Source: Alphaproteobacteria bacterium GM7ARS4 (GTDB lineage Bacteria > Pseudomonadota > Alphaproteobacteria > GM7ARS4). Taken from it: a stretch of 40,784 bases of DNA. Of the stretch, positions 1 to 8,335 are shown piece after piece. Position 1 is the first letter of the stretch, and every line of letters starts with the position of its first letter. The DNA lies in the NCBI GenBank assembly GCA_014332745.1, contig JACONL010000004.1:1-40784 (forward strand). Direction: 5' to 3'. The notes under the pieces were generated by a model that worked only from the letters and a program-made list of their open reading frames with translations, ran no database searches and was not told where the DNA came from. Both the position numbers and the translations under genes were made by a program.

Positions 1-21
1 CAGACATAAGAGGCGCGTGCC

Positions 22-1068
22 GTGACGGCGATAGCAGAGTGGGACTCTTTCCTCGATATTGAGGCATTGTTACGGGATGTGCCTTCTTTTGATACGTCTT
101 ATGCCTCAGCGGCGCGTCGTCATAATGACTCCCTCACCAAGCCTCAAGGCGCTCTTGGGCGCTTAGAGACGCTTGCCTGTTGGCTTGCTGGCTGGCAACA
201 GAGGACGTATCCCAAGGCGGCAACCCTTTTTGCCCGTGTGTATGCGGGAAACCATGGGGTGACCGTACACTCTGTGTCAGCTTATCCCAGTGCTGTCACA
301 AAAGAAATGGTGGCCCATTTTAAAAAGGGGGGTGGTGCTGTCAGTCAATTGAGCGCGCTCCATGGCGTGTCCCTCACCATCCATGAGATGTCTCTCGACA
401 CGCCAACCCAAGACATCACATGCGGGCAGGCGATGGACGAAGAGTCCTGTCTTGCGGCGTTACGTTACGGGTTCGACTCTGTGACGGGTGAGGAGGACAT
501 TCTTGCCATTGGTGAAATGGGGATAGGCAATACGACATGCGCCTCCGCCTTGTGCTGTGCCTTATTTGGGGGTGATGTGGCCGATTGGGTTGGGGCTGGC
601 ACTGGTCTTGAGGGGAAAGAGAGGAAGCACAAAGTCCATATCATCGAGACAGCGCTTGCCTATCATCACAGCGCCCTTGCGCGCAAGAATGCGCGCAAGA
701 ATGTATGGCATTGCCTCTGTGCTGTGGGTGGGTATGAAGTGGCGGCGATGGTGGGCGCGTTAATAGCGGCGCGTCGGCGACGCATTCCTGTCATATTGGA
801 TGGTTTTGTCTGTTGTGCTGCTGCGTCATGCTTGTTTGCCTATGACCATGACCTTTTGAGTCATTGTTGGGCGGGACATCTCTCTTATGAGAAAGGACAT
901 AAGCGTCTCTTAGACCTACTGGGCTTATCGCCCTTATTATCTCTCGATATGCGTTTAGGAGAGGCGAGTGGCGCTGTCCTTGCTTTAGGCATTGTCCGTG
1001 CCGCTGTTATGTGCCATAATGGCATGGACTCTTTTCACGATGCATCTGTCAGTGACAAGACGTCATAA
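22..1068 (+). CDS. cobT: Nicotinate-nucleotide--dimethylbenzimidazole phosphoribosyltransferase CobT
   Basis: A 348-residue protein, the usual length for CobT. The enzyme activates dimethylbenzimidazole to its alpha-riboside phosphate using nicotinate mononucleotide, in assembly of the lower ligand of cobalamin in the cytoplasm. Family blocks are present in order: LTKPQGALGRLE near residue 39, GNHGV, GEMGIGNTT, GAGTGLEGKERK, GGYEVAAM, and the C-terminal MRLGEASGA, whose Glu314 matches the catalytic glutamate. The start is a GTG preceded by AAGAGG at 8-13. No other cobalamin gene is in view; upstream neighbours lie outside the window. A B12-dependent mutase is encoded about 18 kb away. An exact 12-base in-frame duplication gives ARKNARKN near residue 220. 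Identification is firm. Confidence 0.95.
   Translation: MTAIAEWDSFLDIEALLRDVPSFDTSYASAARRHNDSLTKPQGALGRLETLACWLAGWQQRTYPKAATLFARVYAGNHGVTVHSVSAYPSAVTKEMVAHFKKGGGAVSQLSALHGVSLTIHEMSLDTPTQDITCGQAMDEESCLAALRYGFDSVTGEEDILAIGEMGIGNTTCASALCCALFGGDVADWVGAGTGLEGKERKHKVHIIETALAYHHSALARKNARKNVWHCLCAVGGYEVAAMVGALIAARRRRIPVILDGFVCCAAASCLFAYDHDLLSHCWAGHLSYEKGHKRLLDLLGLSPLLSLDMRLGEASGAVLALGIVRAAVMCHNGMDSFHDASVSDKTS
679..702 (+). repeat. 12-bp exact tandem duplication inside cobT
   Basis: The 12-mer gcgcgcaagaat occurs twice in direct succession and is in frame, adding the residues ARKN a second time. It looks like a replication-slippage duplication and is one of several short tandem duplications in this window. 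Confidence 0.8.
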
Positions 1069-1099
1069 CAGGCCATATCAACCATCTAGGGTGCGTGTC

Positions 1100-1522
1100 A
1101 TGAATCTACGTTTTCTGCTATGTCATTATGTTGCCTTGATTGTTCTTGTGGGTGAGGCGTATGCCACAGACTCTGTGCCTTCTTCCTCGCCATACCCTGT
1201 GGATGGCGAGTCGGCGCAACTGCATGTCCTTGTCAAAGGCATACGCGATGAAGGGGGCTCTCTTACCTTGGATATTCCGTCTGTCAAGAGCGATGGGGCG
1301 CGTTTCAAGGAACTTCCCGCTGGCTATTACGCCATTGCCCTTTACCATGATAAGAACGATAACGGCGAATTAGATACGAACATCTTCGGAATTCCTGAGG
1401 AGTCCTATGGCTTTAGTCGCAATGCCGAACCTCTTTTTTCTTCTCCTTCCTTTAAGGAGGCGGCTTTTCGCTTGAGGGCGGGGCAAAATTTACGTCTTGT
1501 CATCGATATGCAACCTTTCTAA
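1100..1522 (+). CDS. Secreted DUF2141 domain protein (copy 1)
   Basis: 140 residues from an ATG at 1100, chosen because it places a signal peptide at the N-terminus: a hydrophobic stretch FLLCHYVALIVLVGEAYA ending in an AYA type cleavage site. The mature part matches the DUF2141 pattern, with AIALYHDKNDNGELDTN and YGFSRNA. The segment DKNDNGELD follows the D-x-N-x-N-G-x-x-D arrangement of EF-hand or dockerin-type calcium loops; calcium binding is inference. The function of the family is not established. It lies 31 bases after cobT, and a paralogue follows directly. An upstream extension of the frame overlaps the end of cobT and would destroy the signal peptide. Confidence 0.8.
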   Translation: MNLRFLLCHYVALIVLVGEAYATDSVPSSSPYPVDGESAQLHVLVKGIRDEGGSLTLDIPSVKSDGARFKELPAGYYAIALYHDKNDNGELDTNIFGIPEESYGFSRNAEPLFSSPSFKEAAFRLRAGQNLRLVIDMQPF

Positions 1523-1622
1523 ATTGTCAACAAAGAGCATGCAAAGACATGCCATATAAGATAAGAAGGTGAGAGGAGGGTGTATGATGGTCATAGAGCA
1601 AGGGGGACGCAGGAGGACGATG

Positions 1623-2081
1623 ATGAGAGCAAGCAACAATGTGATGGTTGGGGGGACGATGGTGTTGGCAGGTCTTTTATGGGCGACCTGTGGCTGGGCG
1701 GGGCAAATTCGTTTGGTTGTGGAGGATTTACGCAGTCAAAAAGGGGCGGTGAGTCTGGCGCTGTACAATAATGCCGATGAATTCCCTGAAGGGGAGACGT
1801 TGCGTGAGCACAGAGTGGCGGTGAAGGACATTCCAAAGGGGGGGATTGTCTTTAAGAATTTGGTAAACGGGTGGTATGCCATTGCGCTCTATCATGACGA
1901 GAACGGCAATGACGAGTTTGACACGTCCTTTATTGGTTTGCCCTTAGAGAATTTTGGCTTTAGTCGCAATGTGAAGCCTTTTTTATCAGCGCCTCCCTTT
2001 GCCCATGCTTCTTTCGAAGTCAAGCCAGGGGTGCGTTCGGTGGCTGTTGTCCGCATGCAGACATTCTCTTTTGGGGACTAG
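1623..2081 (+). CDS. Secreted DUF2141 domain protein (copy 2)
   Basis: 152 residues from the ATG at 1623, which has AGGAGG at 1611-1616 and begins a signal peptide ending in CGWA before GQIRLVV. An earlier ATG at 1584, also with a good ribosome site (GAGGAGGG at 1573-1580), would add 13 residues with an RRR stretch, so the start is uncertain. The body parallels the previous gene: AIALYHDENGNDEFDTSF and FGFSRNVKPF, again with a D-x-N-x-N-x-x-x-D loop. The pair appears to be a tandem gene duplication of periplasmic or exported proteins of unknown role. Its stop codon lies inside a 17-base tandem repeat. Confidence 0.8.
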   Translation: MRASNNVMVGGTMVLAGLLWATCGWAGQIRLVVEDLRSQKGAVSLALYNNADEFPEGETLREHRVAVKDIPKGGIVFKNLVNGWYAIALYHDENGNDEFDTSFIGLPLENFGFSRNVKPFLSAPPFAHASFEVKPGVRSVAVVRMQTFSFGD

Positions 2082-2099
2082 GCTCTTTTGGGGACTAGG
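2066..2099 (+). repeat. 17-bp exact tandem repeat across a stop codon
   Basis: The unit ctcttttggggactagg is present twice in tandem (2066-2082, 2083-2099), followed by a partial third copy, ctcttt. The first copy carries the TAG stop of the second DUF2141 gene, so the second copy is untranslated. It fills most of the gap to the convergent HAD gene. Confidence 0.85.
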
Positions 2100-2114
2100 C
2101 TCTTTCGGATTGGC

Positions 2115-3041
2115 TCACCATGCCAGTTGCGTCATGACGTAATGCGGGGTGGGTGGTGTCTGGGCGAGTTGGGCAAGATAGGCGTCATCGATGCTGTTGC
2201 CTATGGGCGCTTTGTGGAGTCCACTGAGCACAAGGACACTATGGATGGCGTAAGAGTCAGCGCCAGCAATATCGGTGGTGAGGGAGTCGCCTAAGGCGAG
2301 GATACGTTGTTTTGGGATGGGTTCGTGGTGGCGTTCATTGATCCGTTTGTGGGCCATGGCGTAGATGGATGGGTATGGCTTGCCGTGATAGGACACGACA
2401 CCTCCTCTTTGGCGGTAAGAGCGGGCGAGGGCGCCAGCACAGAGCACCCGCTTTGTGCCTCTGATGACATCGATATCGGGGTTGAGGCATATCATGGGTT
2501 TCTTCTGACGCAAGCCTTGTTCTAAAATAGCGTGATAGGCATGGAGGTCATGATGGTCGCCTCCCTGAAGGTCGCTCCCCTGAAGGTCGCCCCATGGACC
2601 GCTATTGAGGATAAAGCTGCATGCATCGATAGAGCGGACGGGTTTTTGCGGGAGTCCTTCGAACATATTATGGTCTCTTTCAGGGCCTATATGGTAAAAG
2701 TTCTTTCCCCACTGGCCATAGGGGGCGTCCTTATCGTTTCGTGTCAAGGCATGCCATGCTTCTTCGCCGGACGAGATGACGCCATCATGGAGTGCGTCTG
2801 CCATGCCCATATGGCGGAGTTGGGCGGCGATGGCATAGGCGCGGCGGGGGGCATTCGAGATAAAGACGAGCCTTTTTTTATGGTCTTGCCACTGGCGTAA
2901 CGCATGGAGAACATGGGGGAAGAGGGCAACCCCATTGTGTGCGACACCCCATAGGTCGCAGAACAGGGCATCATAGTCATTCACCAGACAGCTGATGCCA
3001 TGAATGTGCGAGGGAGGGGACGTAGAATTCGAAGTCGACAT
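2115..3041 (-). CDS. HAD-superfamily class IIA phosphatase-like protein (TIGR01459 type)
   Basis: 308 residues from the ATG at 3041; a TTG at 3053 would add four residues but has an A/G-rich site only one base away. The N-terminal motif I reads DALFCDLWGVAHNG, the DLWGV form of the HAD-IIA group that includes NagD-like sugar phosphatases. Motif II is VFISNAPR, and the C-terminal motif is ILALGDSLTTDIAGAD, with the GDSLxTDIxGA acidic pair that binds Mg2+. Substrate is unknown. The gene stands alone on the - strand between two + strand blocks. A near-exact 15-base repeat at 2563-2592 gives GDLQGSDLQGGD in the cap region. Confidence 0.85.
   Translation of the reverse strand: MSTSNSTSPPSHIHGISCLVNDYDALFCDLWGVAHNGVALFPHVLHALRQWQDHKKRLVFISNAPRRAYAIAAQLRHMGMADALHDGVISSGEEAWHALTRNDKDAPYGQWGKNFYHIGPERDHNMFEGLPQKPVRSIDACSFILNSGPWGDLQGSDLQGGDHHDLHAYHAILEQGLRQKKPMICLNPDIDVIRGTKRVLCAGALARSYRQRGGVVSYHGKPYPSIYAMAHKRINERHHEPIPKQRILALGDSLTTDIAGADSYAIHSVLVLSGLHKAPIGNSIDDAYLAQLAQTPPTPHYVMTQLAW
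2563..2592 (+). repeat. 15-bp in-frame tandem repeat inside the HAD gene
   Basis: The 15-base unit ccctgaaggtcgctc is followed by ccctgaaggtcgccc, one mismatch, and a partial copy precedes it (ggtcgcctccctgaa at 2555-2569). The repeat keeps frame in the gene on the opposite strand, doubling the tetrapeptide DLQG. Confidence 0.75.
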
Positions 3042-3047
3042 AGGCGG

Positions 3048-3076
3048 TTGCAAACCTTAAATAAAAGACATATGGT
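3048..3076 (+). promoter_or_regulatory. Candidate sigma70-type promoter for ispG
   Basis: TTGCAA at 3048-3053 and TATGGT at 3071-3076 are separated by 17 bases; each hexamer matches four of six consensus positions. It sits about 85 bases before the ispG start and overlaps the start of the divergent HAD gene. Pattern match only. Confidence 0.3.
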
Positions 3077-3159
3077 GGGGACAAGGTGAGTCGTCCCTTT
3101 ATAGCGAAGAGGGGGGCATTTGTCTGTGATAAATCTGGAGCATTCTGAGGAACATCATC

Positions 3160-4311
3160 ATGAGCAGTATACGACCATGGCGTGATATTGAGAGACGCAA
3201 GAGCAAGAAGATTCACGTGGGCACTGTTGCCGTTGGTGGTGATGCGCCGATCACTGTCCAGTCCATGACGAACAGTTTGACGACTGACATCAAGGCGACC
3301 ATTCGTCAAATTCGTCAATTGGAGGTGGCGGGCGCTGATATGGTGCGTGTGTCATGTCCCGATGAAGAGTCGAGCCTTGCGTTGAAAGAGATTGTGCCTG
3401 AAGTGACGGTGCCTATCATTGCCGATATTCACTTTCACTACAAGCGCGCCATCGAGGCTGCCTCCTCTGGTGCTTCTTGTTTGCGAATCAATCCGGGCAA
3501 CATTGGAAGTGCCGAACGGGTGCGCGAGGTTGTCAAGGCGGCAAAAGACCATGGCTGTTCTATGCGTATTGGTGTCAATGCGGGCAGTCTCGAGCGCGAC
3601 TTGCTAGAGAAATATGGCGAGCCATGTCCCGATGCGATGGTGGAGTCGGCATTGCGTCATATCCGCATATTGGAAGATAACGACTTCTTTGACTTCAAGA
3701 TTAGCTGTAAAGCCTCTGATGTGTTTTTGGCGGTGGCGGCGTACTATGCTGTGGCCGACGCATGCGCTTATCCTCTGCATTTGGGGATTACGGAGGCTGG
3801 CGGCTTGATGAGTGGCACGGTCAAATCATCTATCGGTTTAGGCTCTTTGTTATGGGCGGGCATTGGCGACACCATTCGTGTTTCTCTCTCTGCTGACCCA
3901 GTCGAGGAGATAAAAGTGGGATTCGACATCCTCAAGAGCCTCAATCTGCGTCATCGTGGTGTCAATGTTATTTCTTGCCCGTCATGTGCCAGACAGCAAT
4001 TCGATGTGATTCCCACCGTCCAAGAGTTAGAGCAACGTTTGAGTCATATCAGCACGCCTATGACATTGTCGGTGATTGGTTGTGTTGTCAATGGGCCGGG
4101 CGAGGCGCGAGAGACAGACATTGGCTTCACAGGTGGCGGGAGCGGTCACCAAGTCTATTTGAATGGGGAAAAACACCATATTTTGCGTGAGGGTAACATC
4201 ATCGACCATCTTGTGGAGCTTGTGGAACGCAAGGCGGAAGAGCTACAGGCACAAGAACGAAAGGAGAAAGCTGCGCGTGCCCAATCCGTTGCGGATAATG
4301 TCGTGTCGTAA
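3160..4311 (+). CDS. ispG: 4-hydroxy-3-methylbut-2-en-1-yl diphosphate synthase IspG (GcpE)
   Basis: 383 residues, the length of the single-domain-insert-free bacterial form. It converts methylerythritol cyclodiphosphate to HMBPP in the MEP isoprenoid pathway using a [4Fe-4S] cluster. The TIM-barrel start [12 protein letters not shown] is typical. The cluster ligands are visible as Cys273 and Cys276 (SCPSC) and Cys308 (VIGC), with Glu315 in NGPGE as the fourth ligand, each offset by three from the E. coli positions. The start ATG has a GAGGAA site upstream. hisS follows after 12 bases from its likely GTG/ATG cluster, suggesting co-transcription, an arrangement common in proteobacteria. No oddities apart from a charged C-terminal tail. 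Confidence 0.96.
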   Translation: MSSIRPWRDIERRKSKKIHVGTVAVGGDAPITVQSMTNSLTTDIKATIRQIRQLEVAGADMVRVSCPDEESSLALKEIVPEVTVPIIADIHFHYKRAIEAASSGASCLRINPGNIGSAERVREVVKAAKDHGCSMRIGVNAGSLERDLLEKYGEPCPDAMVESALRHIRILEDNDFFDFKISCKASDVFLAVAAYYAVADACAYPLHLGITEAGGLMSGTVKSSIGLGSLLWAGIGDTIRVSLSADPVEEIKVGFDILKSLNLRHRGVNVISCPSCARQQFDVIPTVQELEQRLSHISTPMTLSVIGCVVNGPGEARETDIGFTGGGSGHQVYLNGEKHHILREGNIIDHLVELVERKAEELQAQERKEKAARAQSVADNVVS

Positions 4312-4326
4312 GTATTTCGTGCTGTG

Positions 4327-5637
4327 ATGATGGCACAACAAGCGGTGCGTGGCACCCAAGACCTTTTACCGCATACGTATCGACAGCATCTTCACATGAT
4401 GGAGGTGATTCAGCGAGTCGCCGACAATTATGGTTATGAACCGATGGCGACGCCTTTCATTGAACAGCGTTCTGTTTTTGTCCGCACGCTTGGTGATGGC
4501 TCTGATGTCGTCATGAAGGAAATGTATCATGTGGTGGGGGGAAGCGCCTCTCAGGAGGACGAGCATCGCGACATGTTGGCGTTGCGTCCCGAAGGGACAG
4601 CTGCTGTGATGCGCGCCTTTATCAATCATGGACAGCATTTATCTCTTCCTGTGAAGTGGTTTTATCGTGGTGCTATGTTTCGCTATGAGCGTCCTCAGAA
4701 AGGGCGGTGGCGGCAATTTCATCAGGCGGGCGTCGAGGCATTGGGGAGTGCGTCGCCAGACATGGATGTGGAGGTGATGGCGTGTGCTTGGGATGTGCTG
4801 AGGGCGTTGGATGTGGGTGATGTGGGTGTGACTCTCGAAGTGAATACGCTTGGTGATGACGAGAGCAAGCAACGTTGGCGGGATGCGCTCTATGCCTATT
4901 TTTCTCGTTACGAGAAAGAACTGTCGCCTTTATCACAGCAACGCCTCAGGCGTAATCCTTTGCGTATCCTTGACTCTAAGGAAAAGCAGGATGAGAAGTT
5001 CAAGGCCGAAGCGCCTCTCGTGCGCGCTTACCTTAGTCCAGAGTCACAGCGTTTCTTTCACCATGTCTGTGAAGGGCTCACCCATCTTGGCATTCCCTAT
5101 CGTCATCACGAGTCTTTGGTGCGGGGTTTGGATTATTATCGGCACACGGCTTTCGAGATTGTTACCGACCATGTGGGGAGTCACAATGCTCTTTTGGCGG
5201 GCGGGCGTTATGATGGGCTGGCTGAAACGTTGGGCGGTAAGAAGACGCCGGGGATAGGATGGGCATGCGGTATCGAACGTCTCGCTTTGCTCTCGAAGAC
5301 GATGTACAAGAAGGCGCCGTCGGTGGCGGTGATAGCGAGCCATGAGGATTATGGGCGGGAGGCGTTGGCTCTTGCGTGTTTCCTACGCGGGCATGGGGTT
5401 AAGGTGGATTATGGTTTTAAACCACAATTACGCAAGGGGTTACAGCGCGCTGATAAAATGTCTTGTTGTGCGGCATGTTTATTGGGCGAGGAGGAAATGA
5501 AGGGGCGTGATGTCATTGTGCGGAATTTACGTGATGGCGCGCAAGAGCGTGTGGCGCGAGACCAGTTGGTGACATATCTCAGGGCGACATATCCCTCCAG
5601 TGTTTGGCGTGGTGCGAGGACGAGGACTATGTCATGA
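4327..5637 (+). CDS. hisS: Histidyl-tRNA synthetase
   Basis: About 436 residues; three possible start codons lie back to back (GTG 4324, ATG 4327, ATG 4330), so the N-terminus is uncertain by a residue or two. The class II synthetase core is clear: [10 protein letters not shown] at the N-terminus, [13 protein letters not shown], motif 2 as [19 protein letters not shown], the histidine-binding [15 protein letters not shown] and [10 protein letters not shown], and motif 3 as [11 protein letters not shown], then a C-terminal anticodon-binding domain. It charges tRNA-His. The gene lies between ispG and prfA; its TGA stop overlaps the prfA ATG as ATGA, implying translational coupling. No strong ribosome site is visible at its own start. 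Confidence 0.95.
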   Translation: MMAQQAVRGTQDLLPHTYRQHLHMMEVIQRVADNYGYEPMATPFIEQRSVFVRTLGDGSDVVMKEMYHVVGGSASQEDEHRDMLALRPEGTAAVMRAFINHGQHLSLPVKWFYRGAMFRYERPQKGRWRQFHQAGVEALGSASPDMDVEVMACAWDVLRALDVGDVGVTLEVNTLGDDESKQRWRDALYAYFSRYEKELSPLSQQRLRRNPLRILDSKEKQDEKFKAEAPLVRAYLSPESQRFFHHVCEGLTHLGIPYRHHESLVRGLDYYRHTAFEIVTDHVGSHNALLAGGRYDGLAETLGGKKTPGIGWACGIERLALLSKTMYKKAPSVAVIASHEDYGREALALACFLRGHGVKVDYGFKPQLRKGLQRADKMSCCAACLLGEEEMKGRDVIVRNLRDGAQERVARDQLVTYLRATYPSSVWRGARTRTMS

Positions 5638-6728
5638 CGGCACAAGAGGAGAAGTGGCAGCGCCATGTGAAGGAGGTTGTGGCGCGTCACCAGCAACTTC
5701 AAGAAGACATGGCGCGCTCTGTCCATGACCAAGAACGTTATCAGGCGTTATCCCGTGACTATGCGTCCACGAAGGAGGCTGTGTCATGCATAGAGGCGAT
5801 GGAGAAGACGCAGAAGCAACTGGAGTCGGCGCGCATGGTGCTAGAAGAGCATGCCGATGATGAGGCGTTGCGCGCCTTAGCCCATGAGGATGTGGAGCGT
5901 CTTACTCGTCTTCATAAGGAACAGCGTCAGCGTTTGCGTCGCCTTATGCTCTCAGGCGACAAAAATGACGGACGGGATGTTCTGCTCGAGGTGAGGGCGG
6001 GAACGGGAGGCGACGAAGCCTCTCTTTTTGCTGGCGATTTATTGCGTATGTATCAGCGTTATGCTGACATGGTGGGATGGTCGTGGCGCGTCTACTCGAT
6101 GGACGAGGGCAATATAGGCGGGATTAAGGAAGCATGTATGAAGATAGAGGGGCGTGATGTTTATCGTCAGCTGAAATATGAATCGGGGACTCATCGTGTT
6201 CAGCGTATTCCTCAGACAGAATCATCGGGGCGCATTCACACGTCAGCGGCGACGGTTGCTGTTCTTCCTGAGATGGGCGAGGTTGATATTGCTCTTGACC
6301 CGCAAGATGTGCGTATCGATCGCTATCGCTCTTCGGGGCCCGGCGGGCAATCGGTGAACACGACTGATAGTGCCGTGCGGATAACGCATAAGCCGTCTGG
6401 CATTGTTGTGCAGTGTCAAGACGAGAAGTCGCAACATAGGAATCGAGCGCGGGCGATGGCTGTGTTGCGCGCTCGTCTCTATGATTTTCAGCGTCAGCAA
6501 CATCATGCCCAGCAAAATAAGGAGAGACAGCAACAGATAGGGAGCGGCGACCGCTCTCAGCGCATACGCACCTATAATTTCCCGCAAGGGCGCGTGACAG
6601 ACCATCGTATCGGCTTGAGTGTGCACCATATTGACAGCATTATGGCGGGGACGGGCATAGCCACCCTTATAGAGGCGTTGCAGGCATGGGATGAGGAACA
6701 GCAGTGGAACAAGGCTTATGACGACTAA
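5634..6728 (+). CDS. prfA: Peptide chain release factor 1
   Basis: 364 residues, normal for RF1. It recognises UAA and UAG and triggers peptidyl-tRNA hydrolysis. The GGQ motif is at residues 237-239 in [14 protein letters not shown], and the RF1-type anticodon tripeptide P-x-T is PQT at 193-195, followed by [18 protein letters not shown], which separates it from RF2. A coiled-coil N-terminal domain precedes these. The ATG at 5634 overlaps the hisS stop; an upstream TTG in frame would intrude into hisS and is unlikely. prmC, which methylates the GGQ glutamine, overlaps its 3' end by 11 bases. Confidence 0.96.
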   Translation: MTAQEEKWQRHVKEVVARHQQLQEDMARSVHDQERYQALSRDYASTKEAVSCIEAMEKTQKQLESARMVLEEHADDEALRALAHEDVERLTRLHKEQRQRLRRLMLSGDKNDGRDVLLEVRAGTGGDEASLFAGDLLRMYQRYADMVGWSWRVYSMDEGNIGGIKEACMKIEGRDVYRQLKYESGTHRVQRIPQTESSGRIHTSAATVAVLPEMGEVDIALDPQDVRIDRYRSSGPGGQSVNTTDSAVRITHKPSGIVVQCQDEKSQHRNRARAMAVLRARLYDFQRQQHHAQQNKERQQQIGSGDRSQRIRTYNFPQGRVTDHRIGLSVHHIDSIMAGTGIATLIEALQAWDEEQQWNKAYDD

Positions 6729-7647
6729 CACGTCACACAGAGCGCTAGACGACGCCACAGAGGTGAGTGTTGATGATGGTCTCTCGATGGTGGCGGCATG
6801 GCTCAAAGAGGCGCATATCGAACAGCCCTTCAGGGAGGCGCGCTTGCTGATGGGTTTGTGTTTGGATATGCCGATGGAGCGTGTTTTTTGTATGGGAGAT
6901 ATGCCTTTACCTTCCTCTATGTGGGGTGCGTTAGAGGTTTTAGCGCAGAGACGTTGTGCGGGGGAATCGTATGCGCGCCTCAAGGGTGAGAAAGAATTTT
7001 GGAGTCTCACATTTGCCATCAACGCCCACACGTTAGAGCCTCGTCCCGATAGTGAAAGTTTGGTTGAGGCGGCATTGCGTCATGCCCATCCAGAGACGCG
7101 CCTTGTCCTTGATATAGGCACGGGGAGTGGTTGTCTGTTAGCGGCTTTTTTACATGAGAGAGCGCAAACATATGGCTATGGCGTCGATATATCCTTTGGT
7201 GCGTGTCTTATGGCGCGGGCGAATTGGCACAGATTGGGATTGGCACATCGAGCGACTGCCCTCTGTGGTCATTGGGGACATGGGTGGGGGACAAGGCAAT
7301 GCGATGTTATATTCTGTAACCCCCCCTATGTGACACACCATGCCTATAGGCGTGCGGATTTTGCGCGTTTCGAACCACGTTGCGCCCTCGATGGCGGTGA
7401 GGACGGCTTGGATGCCTATCGTTCTCTTCTTCCTTCCCTTGTTGATGTGTTATCGGTGCGAGGCGTGCTTATTCTCGAAATTGGTGATGGCTATGCTCCT
7501 CTTGTTGCTTCCTTGATAAGGCCTGTTGGGCTATGTGTCGTGGCTTACGCCTATGACCTCAGTGGAAAGATACGAGGCTTGGTGATGAGGAACCACAGAA
7601 AATACATGTTGAAAAGGAAACAAAGCCATGCCATAGTGACACCATAA
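6718..7647 (+). CDS. prmC: Peptide chain release factor N5-glutamine methyltransferase PrmC (HemK)
   Basis: 309 residues from the ATG at 6718, inside the end of prfA. The enzyme methylates the glutamine of the GGQ motif of release factors using S-adenosylmethionine. The N-terminal helical domain contains the LEPRPDSE block, followed by the SAM-binding [12 protein letters not shown] and the catalytic NPPY at residues 201-204, which positions the amide. Overlap with prfA supports one operon for factor and modifier. The protein is slightly longer than the usual 280 or so, with a basic C-terminal tail ([12 protein letters not shown]). Immediately downstream begins a G-rich intergenic stretch. Confidence 0.94.
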   Translation: MTTNTSHRALDDATEVSVDDGLSMVAAWLKEAHIEQPFREARLLMGLCLDMPMERVFCMGDMPLPSSMWGALEVLAQRRCAGESYARLKGEKEFWSLTFAINAHTLEPRPDSESLVEAALRHAHPETRLVLDIGTGSGCLLAAFLHERAQTYGYGVDISFGACLMARANWHRLGLAHRATALCGHWGHGWGTRQCDVIFCNPPYVTHHAYRRADFARFEPRCALDGGEDGLDAYRSLLPSLVDVLSVRGVLILEIGDGYAPLVASLIRPVGLCVVAYAYDLSGKIRGLVMRNHRKYMLKRKQSHAIVTP

Positions 7648-7649
7648 GA

Positions 7650-7678
7650 GGGCATAGGGCAAGGGGGGAGCAAGGGGG
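7650..7678 (+). other. G-quadruplex-type motif downstream of prmC
   Basis: Four G-runs on the + strand with short loops: GGG (7650-7652), CATA, GGG (7657-7659), CAA, GGGGGG (7663-7668), AGCAA, GGGGG (7674-7678). A fifth run of six G follows at 7688-7693. This fits the G3+N1-7 pattern and would also occur in a read-through transcript. Formation is not shown. Confidence 0.5.
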
Positions 7679-7763
7679 CAGAGTAGAGGGGGGCAGAAGC
7701 GGCAGGCATAGCATACATGGGTTGAGGGAGGTTGGGTGTATGGCGGGGAAGGGAGCAAGGCTA

Positions 7764-7790
7764 GGGGTGTGGGTTAGAGGGCAACAGGGG
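7764..7790 (+). other. Second G-quadruplex-type motif before the DUF4167 gene
   Basis: GGGG (7764-7767), TGT, GGG, TTAGA, GGG, CAACA, GGGG (7787-7790), again on the + strand. With the previous motif it makes most of the 204-base gap between prmC and the DUF4167 gene purine-rich. I see no gene or RNA fold in the gap otherwise. Confidence 0.5.
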
Positions 7791-7851
7791 CTTCGTCCAT
7801 TGTCGCGCATGAGCCGTTATGGGTTAATTCTTTAAAATTGTGAAGGGCATT

Positions 7852-8196
7852 ATGAGACCTTATTCATCTTCATATGCGTCGAACACGCAGAAACGTAGTC
7901 GCTATTCTCGTTCCAATGGGCAGAGAAAGTGGAACGCTGGCACAACGGTGGAGAGCCATGGGCCTGACGTCAAGGTGCGTGGCACGATAGCGCAGATCGC
8001 CGAACGCTATTTGTCATTGGCGCGTGAGACCGCCAATACAGACAGGGTGAAGGCAGAAAACTACTACCAGCATGCCGAGCATTATTTGCGCCTTGCGCGC
8101 CGTGCTGAGACGGATAAAGGGCATTATCGTCGCAAATTTCCCCAGACGTCACAGCGTGTCGCTGTTGCGCCACCAGATAGGGAAGTATCGGCATAA
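7852..8196 (+). CDS. DUF4167 domain protein
   Basis: 114 residues from the ATG at 7852, with GAAGGG a few bases upstream. The basic, Ser/Arg/Asn-rich N-terminus leads into the conserved DUF4167 core: ESHGPDVKVRGTIAQIAERY and VKAENYYQHAEHYLRLA. The family is confined largely to alphaproteobacteria and typically sits next to prmC and often before clpB, exactly as here. Its function is not established; the basic N-terminus suggests nucleic-acid binding, which is inference. The C-terminal 30 residues are not conserved in a pattern I recognise. No alternative product is likely. Confidence 0.88.
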   Translation: MRPYSSSYASNTQKRSRYSRSNGQRKWNAGTTVESHGPDVKVRGTIAQIAERYLSLARETANTDRVKAENYYQHAEHYLRLARRAETDKGHYRRKFPQTSQRVAVAPPDREVSA

Positions 8197-8335
8197 CAAC
8201 TCTTTTTTTCTTTCCTCTCTGTATTATATGCATAGAGGGCGTGTTGCCATAGAGCGTGTCATAGAGGGGCATGGCGCGATGATGGTTGCGCGGGGGGCGA
8301 CGACATATCCACCTTAGGACGGAGAGACATTAATA

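Noticed and set aside
6243-7031. 262-residue open frame on the - strand across prfA/prmC
   Set aside because: It lies wholly antisense to two firmly identified genes, has no recognisable motif and is compositionally biased by the codon use of the other strand.
8197-8335. Heat-shock promoter for clpB
   Set aside because: No pair resembling the sigma32 consensus with proper spacing was found; TATTAT at 8222 has no plausible -35 partner.
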